Below, piece by piece: positions 52,524 through 62,591 of a stretch of 64,000 nucleotides of DNA. This stretch comes from Maribacter sp. MMG018. Its GTDB lineage: Bacteria > Bacteroidota > Bacteroidia > Flavobacteriales > Flavobacteriaceae. A program made the position numbers and the translations under genes. The notes below the pieces were generated by a model, which was not told the origin of the DNA, did not search any database, and saw only the letters and a list, made by a program, of their open reading frames with translations. The stretch spans positions 806,001-870,000 of the forward strand of contig NZ_JAGJEC010000002.1 in NCBI RefSeq assembly GCF_018100785.1, read 5' to 3'. The first letter of the stretch is position 1. Each line of letters begins with the position of its first letter.

Positions 52524-54551
52524 TTAAGTTAATCCGTTATATTTTCTAATAAACCACTCTATAGTGAAGGATGACATAATCAATGCCAAGAGTATTCTGA
52601 AATCTATCAAAGATACAATATTTTCAGAGCTCTTTTGGATTGGTACAAAAACATCACTAGCAGAAAGCTCTTCGGGCAAATTAACATGATTGGCCGTAAA
52701 ATAATTTTTGCCCCCGGTATTTTGTGCCAAGGTGGCCATCTTACGGTAATCACTGGAAATAAACTGTTTTTCCAAGTCAAAATCAGATATTACAAAATTA
52801 CCTGTTTTAGAAACGTTTTCCTCACCTACATACACTTTAAAAGTATATGCGCCGGGTAATAAATTGGTTAAATCTACCTCATAGTATCCATTCTTTAATA
52901 TCATGGGCAACGTTAGTTCCTTATCGGTTTCTTTATTTCTTACGTCAATGTTTATACTCGCATTTGGATCAAAAACAAACGTTTCATCAAAATAGGTTGC
53001 CGAGATCAAAGCGGTACTGCTTCCTTCGTACAAAGGACTATATTGTAAATTAAGTCTGTCTCTTTTTGAATTACCGGACATGTACCTCATTAACTTACCA
53101 AAGAACTTATCGAAATTTTGGAAATCGCCCCCATTTCTATACGATTGCATTCTCCATTTCCAAATACCAGAACCCGTCCATATAGCTTTTTTCCATGTAT
53201 TATCATCAATAACGGTCAACATCGGAGAGTTGATATCCACTCCTCTAATTTCTGTATTTATGAGAATTTCATTAGACGTATTTATTGTCAATGGTCCGGC
53301 ATCACTATATAAAGGAGGAAAATCGGTAATATCAAAATCGGTAATATCAAATTTGGAAAAAACGGTGTTCACCGTACCAAAAACTTCTTGAACGGGATAC
53401 CCTATTTCTATATTAAAATCATTTTGAACCTTGTTCAGATAGTTATAATCGGTATTTACACCCGTAAAAACAATGTAATTACTTTGCCTGTTGGAAATAA
53501 ATTCGAATATGTTATTGAAGGTGCTAGTAGGCTCGTATAACAAGAACAGATCCACTTCCTCTAACTGCTTTAATGTAGCGGTAGGCTTTAAAATTGTGAC
53601 TTCTCGTTGCTCGTTGCTCTCAATTGCCTTTTTAAGGGTGCCTAAATCTGGGTGTAGAACATTAGAAATTAAGGCAATACTCGTTTTTTCGTCAATTACC
53701 TCTACCGTGGCCTCCCTTGTATTGTTTATGAGGTTTTTTTCATTCGCCAGGGCCTCGACACTGACTACAATACTCTTTATACCCACACTATTGGCATCGA
53801 TGGTGGTTTCAATTGTTTTAAGATTATTGGATTTTGACAAATTTACCTTTTCGGTAAAAACATTTTTACCGTTCACACGAATGCTTACGTTCGTAGAAAC
53901 ACTACCTTCCCCTTGATAGGTAACATAGGTTTCTAAAGGATATTTATTTTTTAAGAAAGCAAATTTGTTCGTATTTATGTTACCGATACCTACGTCTTCA
54001 TATCTCGTAGTATCGCCCACCGTAATAGTATATACGGGATTTTTACTGTTGTCAGGATTAAAGGTGTAATCGCGGCCAATAGTTTGATTACCGTCCGATA
54101 TAAGGACAAAGGCCGTTTTTTTCCTTTTATATACTTCTTGTAGGGCACTAAGCGACCTGTTTATATCAGTAAATTTCTCTTTATAATCTAAGCTATCACC
54201 GGACTTTAAATTCTCACCAAAGGTGTAGGTCTCTACATTGAACCTGTCCATGATGTTTTCTGAACTTTTAAAGGTTGAAAGTATGGCCTGTAACTCATCA
54301 TCATTTTGTTTTACGGAGGATGAATTATCGACCAATAAAACCAAATTTGGTTTTTCTATTGAATAGGTAGTTTTTGAAAATTTGGGGTTAATAATCAATA
54401 ATAAAATCGAAAAAACACCCAAAAATCTTAGAAAGGATAATACATAAATGAGTTTACCTTTCTTTTTTTTCTTAAAAACATATTGAAACAGCGACACCCC
54501 TATAGCTACTAGTGCAGCCAGTATAATAAGCAATACTGTTTCAGTTTGCAT
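52524..54551 (-). CDS. Large VWA-domain membrane protein
   Basis: The 675-residue protein has two N-terminal membrane helices (5-25 and 34-53), then a VWA domain from about 70 with a complete MIDAS D75-N-S77-S-S79 and FVLISDGNQT near 147. The middle (about 270-480) has a region that looks like a class I glutamine-amidotransferase fold without a clear catalytic Cys, followed by beta-sandwich domains; a last membrane helix is at about 650-668. This layout matches BatA-like or YegL-like membrane VWA proteins of Bacteroidetes. Function unknown. Confidence 0.8.
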   Translation of the reverse strand: MQTETVLLIILAALVAIGVSLFQYVFKKKKKGKLIYVLSFLRFLGVFSILLLIINPKFSKTTYSIEKPNLVLLVDNSSSVKQNDDELQAILSTFKSSENIMDRFNVETYTFGENLKSGDSLDYKEKFTDINRSLSALQEVYKRKKTAFVLISDGNQTIGRDYTFNPDNSKNPVYTITVGDTTRYEDVGIGNINTNKFAFLKNKYPLETYVTYQGEGSVSTNVSIRVNGKNVFTEKVNLSKSNNLKTIETTIDANSVGIKSIVVSVEALANEKNLINNTREATVEVIDEKTSIALISNVLHPDLGTLKKAIESNEQREVTILKPTATLKQLEEVDLFLLYEPTSTFNNIFEFISNRQSNYIVFTGVNTDYNYLNKVQNDFNIEIGYPVQEVFGTVNTVFSKFDITDFDITDFPPLYSDAGPLTINTSNEILINTEIRGVDINSPMLTVIDDNTWKKAIWTGSGIWKWRMQSYRNGGDFQNFDKFFGKLMRYMSGNSKRDRLNLQYSPLYEGSSTALISATYFDETFVFDPNASINIDVRNKETDKELTLPMILKNGYYEVDLTNLLPGAYTFKVYVGEENVSKTGNFVISDFDLEKQFISSDYRKMATLAQNTGGKNYFTANHVNLPEELSASDVFVPIQKSSENIVSLIDFRILLALIMSSFTIEWFIRKYNGLT

Positions 54552-54624
54552 TTAAAAGCTTATTCAGAATTAGTAATTATCACCATAGTAAATAGCATAT
54601 GCCCTACCCTAGAACCGATAAAGG

Positions 54625-55374
54625 CTAGGTAAGCATTCCACCGTCTACATTTAATACCTGCCCAGTCACATAAGATGACAGATCAGAAGCAAAAAATAGG
54701 CAAGCATTGGCAATATCCTCGGTAGAACCACCTCTTTTTAACGGTATGCCATCTCTCCAGCCCTGTACTGTCTTTTCATCTAACTTAGCGGTCATTTCCG
54801 TTTCTATAAATCCAGGGGCTATTGCGTTGCAACGAATGTTTCTAGATCCTAATTCCAGGGCAATTGATTTAGTAAAACCGATCATACCCGCTTTTGAAGC
54901 CGCATAATTGGCTTGGCCGGCATTTCCTTTTACCCCTACCACACTGCTCATATTTATAATAGAACCTTTACGTTGTTTCAGAAAAGTTCTCTGGGCAGCT
55001 TTTGTCATGTTAAAAACCGACTTAAGGTTAATATCTATAACCTGATCAAAATCGGCCTCTGACATTCGCATAAGAAGATTGTCCTTAGTGATACCTGCAT
55101 TATTGATCAAAACATCTATGGTGCCGTCAAAATCGTTTAGTACATCGGCAATTAATTTTTCGGCCTCTTCATAACTGGCAGCATTGCTTTTATATGCTTT
55201 TGCTTTTACCCCCATACCTTTTAGCTCTTCCTCCAGCTCTAAAGCAGGGGCTTCGCTGGCACTATAAGTAAATGCTATATTGGCACCATGTTGAGCAAAA
55301 ACTTTGGCAATACCTTTTCCGATTCCACGACTGGCACCTGTAATAATTACGTTTTTTCCTTCTAACAATTTCAT
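54625..55374 (-). CDS. fabG: 3-oxoacyl-[acyl-carrier-protein] reductase
   Basis: The 249-residue SDR enzyme has the TGASRGIGKGIA cofactor loop at 12-23, NNAGIT, and the Ser-Tyr-Lys triad in NMSSVVGVKG and QANYAASKAG. ETEMTAKL and YVTGQVLNVDGGM are typical of FabG. It reduces beta-ketoacyl-ACP in fatty acid elongation. It follows the sucD terminator, so it likely has its own promoter. Confidence 0.95.
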   Translation of the reverse strand: MKLLEGKNVIITGASRGIGKGIAKVFAQHGANIAFTYSASEAPALELEEELKGMGVKAKAYKSNAASYEEAEKLIADVLNDFDGTIDVLINNAGITKDNLLMRMSEADFDQVIDINLKSVFNMTKAAQRTFLKQRKGSIINMSSVVGVKGNAGQANYAASKAGMIGFTKSIALELGSRNIRCNAIAPGFIETEMTAKLDEKTVQGWRDGIPLKRGGSTEDIANACLFFASDLSSYVTGQVLNVDGGMLT

Positions 55375-55431
55375 CTGATCACTATTTGTAAGGTCTTATG
55401 TCAAATATAAGTTTTGTTTGATATATAGGCG

Positions 55432-55459
55432 AAAAAAAATCCCGTAAGAACGGGATTTT
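55432..55459 (-). terminator. Terminator after sucD
   Basis: On the minus strand AAAATCCCGT pairs with ACGGGATTTT around a 4-nt loop and runs into eight T. It separates sucD from fabG. Confidence 0.9.
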
Positions 55460-55478
55460 AGTATATTTTTATAGGATA

Positions 55479-56351
55479 CTATCCCATTACTTCTTTTACT
55501 TTAGCTCCGATTTCGGCAGGAGAATCAACTACATGAATACCATGTTCTCTCATGATTTTCTTTTTAGCTTGTGCCGTATCGTCACTACCCCCTACGATAG
55601 CTCCGGCGTGTCCCATAGTTCTACCTGCAGGTGCGGTTTCACCGGCGATAAATCCTACGACCGGTTTTTTACTTCCGCTTTCTTTGTACCATTTTGCGGC
55701 ATCGGCTTCTAACTGACCACCTATTTCACCGATCATAACCACACATTCCGTTTCTGGATCATTGATCAAAAGCTCAACAGCTTCTTTTGTAGTGGTGCCA
55801 ATAATAGGGTCACCACCAATACCAATGGCCGTTGTAATACCCAACCCTTGTCTAACCACTTGATCGGCAGCCTCATAAGTTAAAGTACCCGATTTAGAAA
55901 CGATTCCTATATTTCCTTTCTTAAAAACAAACCCTGGCATAATACCTACTTTTGCCTCACCTGGAGTAATTACTCCTGGACAGTTAGGGCCTATCAATCT
56001 ACAATCCTTATCTTTTAAGTAATTGGCAACCATTACCATATCGGCAACAGGTATACCTTCTGTAATAGTAATAATAACTTTGATTCCCGCATTGGCGGCT
56101 TCCATGATAGCATCTGCAGCAAATGCAGGCGGTACAAATATAATGGTCGTATCCGCTCCTACTTTTTCAACAGCTTCGCTAACCGTATTAAAAACAGGCT
56201 TCCCTAAATGTTCTTGTCCACCTTTACCAGGTGTTACACCACCAACAATGTTAGTTCCGTACTCGATCATCTGTTCGGCATGAAAAGTACCTTCACTTCC
56301 TGTAAATCCTTGTACAATTATTTTGGAATCCTTATTTACTAAAACGCTCAT
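55479..56351 (-). CDS. sucD: Succinyl-CoA synthetase alpha subunit
   Basis: The 290-residue protein has the CoA-binding Rossmann half ([26 protein letters not shown]) and the ligase half with the phosphorylated His in GHAGAIVGG (H near 247). [13 protein letters not shown] is the CoA loop. It works with SucC in the citric acid cycle. sucC is not in the window. It closes the lpx/efp operon before a terminator. Confidence 0.97.
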   Translation of the reverse strand: MSVLVNKDSKIIVQGFTGSEGTFHAEQMIEYGTNIVGGVTPGKGGQEHLGKPVFNTVSEAVEKVGADTTIIFVPPAFAADAIMEAANAGIKVIITITEGIPVADMVMVANYLKDKDCRLIGPNCPGVITPGEAKVGIMPGFVFKKGNIGIVSKSGTLTYEAADQVVRQGLGITTAIGIGGDPIIGTTTKEAVELLINDPETECVVMIGEIGGQLEADAAKWYKESGSKKPVVGFIAGETAPAGRTMGHAGAIVGGSDDTAQAKKKIMREHGIHVVDSPAEIGAKVKEVMG

Positions 56352-56420
56352 ACTTCTGTTTGGTTTTTATTTCTACGCAAAAATATATGTTTGTCAATGA
56401 ATACTAAAGAATTCTTCTTC

Positions 56421-57356
56421 TTATTTATTCTCTAGTTTTTTAATTATATCCGGAATTTTCTTGATATATGCCAATTGTTTTAATTTTTCCCTGGACTCTT
56501 CTATGGGAGTGCCAAAATAACTTTTACCACCAGCTACGGATTTTGTGACTCCCGTTTGTCCCATAACCACAGACTTTTTACCGATCGTAATTCCGCTGTT
56601 GGTACCTACTTGGCCCCAAAGGGTAACCTCGTCCTCTATAATGACGCAGCCTGCAATGCCGGTCTGTGAAGCAATAAGGCATTTTTTACCAATAACCGTG
56701 TCATGACCCACATGCACTTGATTATCGATCTTTGTGCCCTCACCAATAGTAGTATCTCCGGTAACACCACGGTCTATGGTACATAATGCACCAAGGTCTA
56801 CATTGTCTTTTATGACGACCCTACCGCCCGATAATAATTTATCGAAACCTTCTGGTCTGTTCTTGTAATAGAAAGCATCGGCCCCAAGCACACTTCCGGC
56901 ATGTATGGTGACGTTGTCTCCTATAATACAATTGTCATATATGGATACATTGGAATGAATTTTACAATTATCACCTATAACAACATTGTTCCCTATGAAT
57001 ACATTGGGTTGTATTACGGTATTCTTGCCAATTTTAGCCGAATCTGAAATAGCACTGCTAGATGAGACAAAAGGACTAAAATAACGGGTTAACTTATTAA
57101 AATCACGAAACGGGTCTTCCGAAATTAAAAGCGCCTTACCTTCAGGGCAATCTACCTTTTTGTTTATTAAAACAATGGTAGCCTTTGAGGTCAGGGCCTT
57201 ATCATAATATTTTGGGTGGTCTACAAAAACTATATCGCCTTCTTCCACCACATGAATTTCATTCATTCCCAGAACTGGAAAATCATGAGGCCCCACGTAC
57301 TCTGAATTTATAATTTCAGCTATCTGGTTCAGCGTAAATGTCGTCGGAAATCTCAA
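56421..57356 (-). CDS. Second LpxD-like UDP-3-O-acylglucosamine N-acyltransferase paralogue
   Basis: The 311-residue protein has an LpxD N-terminal domain (about 1-100) and a left-handed beta-helix with hexapeptide repeats. The His of LpxD is kept in QVHVGHDTVIG (near 215), but where LpxD1 has [10 protein letters not shown] this protein has VGTNSGITIG, lacking the second His. Between efp and sucD this paralogue is a common Flavobacteriaceae arrangement. It may acylate a different substrate or be non-catalytic. Confidence 0.85.
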   Translation of the reverse strand: MRFPTTFTLNQIAEIINSEYVGPHDFPVLGMNEIHVVEEGDIVFVDHPKYYDKALTSKATIVLINKKVDCPEGKALLISEDPFRDFNKLTRYFSPFVSSSSAISDSAKIGKNTVIQPNVFIGNNVVIGDNCKIHSNVSIYDNCIIGDNVTIHAGSVLGADAFYYKNRPEGFDKLLSGGRVVIKDNVDLGALCTIDRGVTGDTTIGEGTKIDNQVHVGHDTVIGKKCLIASQTGIAGCVIIEDEVTLWGQVGTNSGITIGKKSVVMGQTGVTKSVAGGKSYFGTPIEESREKLKQLAYIKKIPDIIKKLENK

Positions 57357-57367
57357 AGAACGAAATT

Positions 57368-57934
57368 TTATTCTTTAACCCTTTCCATATAGGAACTGGT
57401 CGAAGTGTCTATTTTAATTTTATCGCCCTCATTAATAAATAATGGAACATTTACTTCCGCTCCCGTTTCCACTTTTGCAGGTTTGGTAGCGTTGGTGGCA
57501 GTATTACCCTTAACACCAGGCTCTGTGTAAGTTACCTCTAAGACAACACTGGCTGGCATATCTACGGATAAAGGCATACTGTCTTCGGTATTGAACATAA
57601 TTTTAACCACTTCTCCTTCTTTTAATAGCCCAGGAGCATCCAAGGCACTTTCTTGAAGGGTGATTTGGTTATAATCGTCCGTATTCATAAAATGATACGT
57701 TTCTCCTTCGGCATATAAAAATTGATACGATCTTGTCTCTACACGTACGTCATCAATTTTATGACCTGCAGAAAACGTGTTGTCCAAAACTTTACCGGTA
57801 GACACACTTTTTAACTTTGTTCGTACAAAAGCCGGACCTTTACCCGGTTTTACGTGTAAGAACTCTATAATTTTATAAATGTCATTATTATATCTAATGC
57901 ACAATCCTTTTCTAATATCTGATGTAGATGCCAT
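57368..57934 (-). CDS. efp: Elongation factor P
   Basis: The 188-residue protein has three beta-barrel domains: KOW-like N-terminal domain with the tip lysine K32 in HVKPGKGPAF, the OB middle domain and the C-terminal domain ending KIDTSTSSYMERVKE. EF-P rescues ribosomes stalled at polyproline. It is embedded in the lpx operon, which is common in Bacteroidetes. Confidence 0.97.
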   Translation of the reverse strand: MASTSDIRKGLCIRYNNDIYKIIEFLHVKPGKGPAFVRTKLKSVSTGKVLDNTFSAGHKIDDVRVETRSYQFLYAEGETYHFMNTDDYNQITLQESALDAPGLLKEGEVVKIMFNTEDSMPLSVDMPASVVLEVTYTEPGVKGNTATNATKPAKVETGAEVNVPLFINEGDKIKIDTSTSSYMERVKE

Positions 57935-57997
57935 TTTGCTTAAAACTTAATTATTAAAATAGTCGCCATAACCATGGCTTACATTTTTTGTTTATCC

Positions 57998-58783
57998 TTA
58001 ATTATTACTAAAATATCCTTTCATAATACCCCTTTGCGAGTCTCTTATGAACTGAAGAATTTCATCCCTTTCTGGGGTGGCCTCCATTTCGGCCTCTATT
58101 ATTTGTGCCGCTTGGGTATTATTATAACTCTTTTGATATAAGATACGATAGATATTTTGTATTTCGCGTATTTTTTCTGATTGAAAGCCCCTTCGTCTAA
58201 GACCTACGGAATTAATACCTACATATGACAAAGGTTCCCTTGCCGCCTTTACATACGGGGGCACATCTTTTCTTACCAAAGAACCTCCCGTAACAAAAGC
58301 ATGCTGGCCAATAGATACAAATTGATGTACGGCCACTAAACCTGCTAAAATTACATTGTCGCCAATGGTAACATGCCCGGCCAATGTAGAATTATTTGAA
58401 AATATACAATTATCACCTACTACACAGTCATGTGCTACATGGCAATAGGCCATTATCAAACAGTTTTTTCCTATAACCGTTTTCATCCTATCAGAAGTAC
58501 CTTTGTGTATGGTAGCACATTCGCGAATGGTGGTTCCATCTCCAATGATTACCGTAGTCTCCTCTCCTTCATATTTCAAATCTTGTGGAGAAGCGGAAAT
58601 AACCGCTCCGGGAAAGATATTACAGTTTTTGCCAATTCTAGCGCCTTCCATAATAGTAACATTAGAACCGATCCATGTGCCATCTCCAATGGTTACATTG
58701 TTATGGATGGTGGTAAAAGGCTCTATCACAACATTTTTTGCGATTTTAGCGCCTGGGTGAACATAGGCAAGAGGTTGATTCAT
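57998..58783 (-). CDS. lpxA: UDP-N-acetylglucosamine acyltransferase
   Basis: The 261-residue left-handed beta-helix protein has the catalytic His in CHVAHDCVVGD (near 122) and the family motifs YVHPGAKIAKNV and LVAVHQFVSIGQHAFV. It transfers a 3-hydroxyacyl chain from ACP to UDP-GlcNAc, the first step of lipid A. It starts 9 bp after lpxC-fabZ. Confidence 0.96.
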   Translation of the reverse strand: MNQPLAYVHPGAKIAKNVVIEPFTTIHNNVTIGDGTWIGSNVTIMEGARIGKNCNIFPGAVISASPQDLKYEGEETTVIIGDGTTIRECATIHKGTSDRMKTVIGKNCLIMAYCHVAHDCVVGDNCIFSNNSTLAGHVTIGDNVILAGLVAVHQFVSIGQHAFVTGGSLVRKDVPPYVKAAREPLSYVGINSVGLRRRGFQSEKIREIQNIYRILYQKSYNNTQAAQIIEAEMEATPERDEILQFIRDSQRGIMKGYFSNN

Positions 58784-58792
58784 GCTACTATT

Positions 58793-60190
58793 TTATTTTG
58801 ATTTAACTATTTGTGCCATTAGTTCCGCTTCTGAAACCAATTTATCATTGGCATAGGCATAGGCTTGCATATGACATATTCCTCTACGTATGGGAGATAT
58901 TAAATCACATTTAAAAATCAACGTATCGCCTGGAAGTACTTGTCTTTTAAATTTCACATTGTCCATTTTCATGAAAAATGTCAAATAATTTTCTGGATCT
59001 GGCACCGTGCTCAACACAAGAATTCCTCCTGTTTGGGCCATTGCCTCTACCTGTAGAACACCCGGCATTACCGGTGCCCCGGGGAAATGACCTACGAAAA
59101 AAGGCTCGTTCATGGTCACATTCTTAACCCCTACTACATGGGAGTCGGACAACTCAAGAATCTTATCCACCAATAAAAAGGGAGGTCTGTGGGGCAACAT
59201 GTTCATGATTTGAGTAACATCCATTAAAGGTTTTTGGGTCAAATCGTATTGAGGAACATTGTTGCGACGTTCCAATTTTATGATCTTAGATATTTTTTTC
59301 GCAAATTGTGTATTCACAAAATGCCCAGGTTTACTAGCTATAACCTTACCTCGTATTCTGGTTCCTATTAGGGCCAAATCACCTATTATATCCAACAACT
59401 TATGTCTTGCGGCTTCATTTGGGTGATGTAAAGTCAGGTTGTCTAAAATACCATTTGGCTTAACAGAAAGTTTCTTTTTGTTAAACGCTTTTTCTAACTT
59501 TTTCATAGTAGCTTCGGAAATTTCCTTATCTACATATACTATGGCATTATTTAGGTCCCCTCCTTTAATCAGTCCATTTTCCAAAAGCATTTCCAGCTCA
59601 TGTAAAAAACTAAAAGTACGGGCATCCGCTATTTCTTCTTTAAAATCTGATAATTTTTCCAGATTTGCATTTTGGGTACCAAGAACCTTGGTGCCAAAAT
59701 CTACCATTGTAGTAATCTGATATTCATGTGAAGGTATGATCGTAATCTCACTTCCGCTAGCTTCATCCCTATAAGAAATAACATCTTTTACAACATATTC
59801 TTCTCTATAAGCATCTTGTTCTACGATTCCCGCTTCTTCCAATGCTTCCACAAAAAACTTTGAGGATCCATCCATAATAGGAGGTTCTGGAGAATCCAAT
59901 TCTATAAGAACATTATCAATTTCCAAACCTACAAGTGCCGCCAAGACGTGCTCCGATGTTTGAATTTTGACGCCATTTTTCTCTAAATTGGTACCTCTTT
60001 GGGTGTTTACCACATAATTGGCATCGGCCTCGATTACGGGTGTACCCTCCAAATCTACACGCTTAAAAGCGTACCCATGATTTTCTGGAGCTGGCAAAAA
60101 TTTAACAGTAACATTGCCTCCTGTATGTAATCCAACTCCGGTCAATGAGACCTCTTTATTTATTGTTCGTTGTTTAAATGCTGTTTTCAT
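58793..60190 (-). CDS. lpxC: LpxC-FabZ bifunctional protein
   Basis: The 465-residue fusion has an LpxC deacetylase (about 1-300; zinc motif SEHVLAALVG, IMDGSSKFFVEAL, HPNEAARHKLLDIIGDLALIG) and a FabZ dehydratase (about 320-465; MLPHRPPFLLVDKI, GHFPGAPVMPGVLQVEAMAQ). The fusion is a hallmark of Bacteroidetes. It links lipid A deacetylation to 3-hydroxyacyl-ACP use. It overlaps the lpxD/lpxA block with 2- and 9-bp gaps. Confidence 0.97.
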   Translation of the reverse strand: MKTAFKQRTINKEVSLTGVGLHTGGNVTVKFLPAPENHGYAFKRVDLEGTPVIEADANYVVNTQRGTNLEKNGVKIQTSEHVLAALVGLEIDNVLIELDSPEPPIMDGSSKFFVEALEEAGIVEQDAYREEYVVKDVISYRDEASGSEITIIPSHEYQITTMVDFGTKVLGTQNANLEKLSDFKEEIADARTFSFLHELEMLLENGLIKGGDLNNAIVYVDKEISEATMKKLEKAFNKKKLSVKPNGILDNLTLHHPNEAARHKLLDIIGDLALIGTRIRGKVIASKPGHFVNTQFAKKISKIIKLERRNNVPQYDLTQKPLMDVTQIMNMLPHRPPFLLVDKILELSDSHVVGVKNVTMNEPFFVGHFPGAPVMPGVLQVEAMAQTGGILVLSTVPDPENYLTFFMKMDNVKFKRQVLPGDTLIFKCDLISPIRRGICHMQAYAYANDKLVSEAELMAQIVKSK

Positions 60191-60192
60191 CG

Positions 60193-61215
60193 TCAGTCCT
60201 TATTTTCCAAGTTGTCGATTCTACTAATAATTTTAGGTAAGTTTTTAAAGTGTACGTAAGATTTATTGTAATCTCCGTAATTAAGCGCCGGAGACCCCTG
60301 CAACACCTCGTTATCCTTAACATTTCTGCCAATTCCTGATTGGGCCTGTATTTTTACATTGTCCCCTATAACTATGTGGCCAACGATACCCACTTGACCA
60401 CCGATCATACAATGCTTTCCAATTTTAGCGGAACCCGCAATACCTGTTTGCGCAGCAATTACCGTATGTTCACCGATTTCTACATTGTGGGCGATCTGAA
60501 TTTGATTATCCAACTTCACCCCTTTTCTTAATATTGTAGAACCCAAGGTCGCCCTGTCTATCGTAGTTCCCGCTCCAACATCAACGTTGTCCTCAAGAAT
60601 TACATTACCGGTCTGGGGCACTTTTGTAAATTCACCTTGTTCATTGGGGGCGAAACCAAAGCCATCAGCACCAATGATAACTCCGCTATTAATAACACAA
60701 TTATTACCGATAACCGTTTCCGAGTAAATTTTTGCGCCCGCAAAAATAACCACATTATCACCGATGGTTACATTATCTCCAATATATACGTTAGGATATA
60801 TTTTAACATTGTCACCTATAACAACCTTGTTGCCTAGATATGCAAAGGCTCCTAAATACAGATTCTCTCCGTGTACTACCGAATCGGCTTTAAAAACGGG
60901 CTCCTCAATACCGACCTTATTATTCTTTACTTCATTATAATATTCCAAAAGTTTTGAAAAAGACTTATAGGCATCCTCTACCTTTATAAGGGTAGTGTTT
61001 AGTTCCTGATCGGGAACAAAGTCTTTGTTCACTATAGTGACCGAAGCTTTTGTCTTATATATAAAAGAAGTATATTTCGGATTTGCCAAAAAGGTCAAAG
61101 ACCCTTTTTCTCCTTCCTCAATCTTTGCAAGTTTATGAACGGCTATCTCTGGATTTCCATGTACTTCACCTTCTAAAATACCTGCAATTTGACCTGCTGT
61201 AAATACCATGGGCAC
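60193..61215 (-). CDS. lpxD: UDP-3-O-(3-hydroxymyristoyl)glucosamine N-acyltransferase
   Basis: The 340-residue protein has the LpxD N-terminal domain ([13 protein letters not shown]), hexapeptide beta-helix, and both His: [13 protein letters not shown] (near 250) and [12 protein letters not shown]. It adds the second acyl chain of lipid A. It lies between the HD gene (17-bp gap) and lpxC-fabZ (2-bp gap). Confidence 0.96.
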   Translation of the reverse strand: MPMVFTAGQIAGILEGEVHGNPEIAVHKLAKIEEGEKGSLTFLANPKYTSFIYKTKASVTIVNKDFVPDQELNTTLIKVEDAYKSFSKLLEYYNEVKNNKVGIEEPVFKADSVVHGENLYLGAFAYLGNKVVIGDNVKIYPNVYIGDNVTIGDNVVIFAGAKIYSETVIGNNCVINSGVIIGADGFGFAPNEQGEFTKVPQTGNVILEDNVDVGAGTTIDRATLGSTILRKGVKLDNQIQIAHNVEIGEHTVIAAQTGIAGSAKIGKHCMIGGQVGIVGHIVIGDNVKIQAQSGIGRNVKDNEVLQGSPALNYGDYNKSYVHFKNLPKIISRIDNLENKD

Positions 61216-61232
61216 AAATGTAAGAAAAATTG

Positions 61233-62462
61233 TTAAACGGCTTCTTTTGGGTAACAGATATAATATTTGGTAACGGTATTGGAAAGGGCATTTAAATTTA
61301 AATGATCTGATAATTTTGCCACATCCACAATTTTACCGTTTTTTCTAAGAATGTTAATATTCTGATGCTTACGGTTGTAAGCCCTGTTTTCCAGTTTTCC
61401 CGTAAACACAAAATAAGATATTTCATCCTCGTTTTTTAAACCAAACCTTTGTTGCACCTTTTTCTTTTTGCTTTCCAACTTTTTCTTGGTTATCGGCTCT
61501 TTACGAACTTTAATATGTAATAATTTGCGGTCTATTAACATTTGACATAACGTGGACAACACAAAATCATCTGAGTTTTGCCACTCTTTAACAGCGGACA
61601 AAATATCTATATCGTCCAATTTCGAAAATTGGTCTAGTACTTGACAGTCAAAATTATCCACACGAACCTCGTTCAACAAAAAATACATCAATGCACTACT
61701 GGCATTTAATCGATGGTTTTTATCCAACAAAAACCTGGCCCTCTTTAAAATACTGATCAAAATCTGTTCGGCCACTACCGAGGTCTTATGTAAATAGACT
61801 TGCCAATACATAAATCTACGGGCCATCAAGAATTTTTCTACCGAATAAATTCCTTTTTCTTCAAGTACCAAATTTCCGTCCACTACATTTAACATCGTAA
61901 TTAAACGATCTGCATTGGTATTGCCCTCGGCAACCCCTGTATAAAAACTATCTCGTTTAAGATAGTCTAAACGGTCCATATCCAATTGACTGGATACTAA
62001 CTGGTTTAAAAATCTTTTAGGGTGTTTTCCCGTAAATATTTCGATCGCCAGTGTTAATTTGCCATCGAACTTTCTATTCAGCTCGTGCATAAATTGAAGA
62101 GAAATATGCTCATGGCTTATATCTTTTACGATACTATGTTCCATAGCATGGGAAAAGGGACCATGCCCAATATCGTGCAGTAGAATGGCGCATAATAATC
62201 CTATTTCCTCTTCCTCGGAAATATCAACAGCCTTATAACGTAAGGCCAAAATTGCTTTTTGCATCAAGTACATACACCCCAATGCATGGTGAAACCTTGT
62301 ATGATGAGCCCCTGGATAGACCAAATAGGAAAGCCCCATTTGAGATATTCGTCGTAACCGTTGAAAATAAGGATCAGCGATCAAATCGAAAATCAAATCA
62401 TTAGGGATTCTAATAAATCCGTAAATTGGATCATTAAATATTTTTAGCTTGTTGTATTTCAT
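61233..62462 (-). CDS. HD-domain phosphohydrolase (dNTPase-like)
   Basis: The ATG at 62462 ([16 protein letters not shown]) is preferred; one at 62471 adds three residues. The 409-residue protein has the HD metal site R-x-H-H-A-L (HTRFHHALG), [16 protein letters not shown] and [13 protein letters not shown], typical of SAMHD1/dGTPase-like enzymes (HD). It is the first gene of the lpx operon and divergent from porX. Confidence 0.92.
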   Translation of the reverse strand: MKYNKLKIFNDPIYGFIRIPNDLIFDLIADPYFQRLRRISQMGLSYLVYPGAHHTRFHHALGCMYLMQKAILALRYKAVDISEEEEIGLLCAILLHDIGHGPFSHAMEHSIVKDISHEHISLQFMHELNRKFDGKLTLAIEIFTGKHPKRFLNQLVSSQLDMDRLDYLKRDSFYTGVAEGNTNADRLITMLNVVDGNLVLEEKGIYSVEKFLMARRFMYWQVYLHKTSVVAEQILISILKRARFLLDKNHRLNASSALMYFLLNEVRVDNFDCQVLDQFSKLDDIDILSAVKEWQNSDDFVLSTLCQMLIDRKLLHIKVRKEPITKKKLESKKKKVQQRFGLKNEDEISYFVFTGKLENRAYNRKHQNINILRKNGKIVDVAKLSDHLNLNALSNTVTKYYICYPKEAV

Positions 62463-62591
62463 TAAAAACACAGTAGTTATTCAGAAAGTCCCCAAAGTTA
62501 TGCAATTGTAATTACTCATACAGGGCCTTTAAGAATAGTTTTTACCAATGATACCATATTAATACAAGCTTATAGACAATAAATTTCTTAA

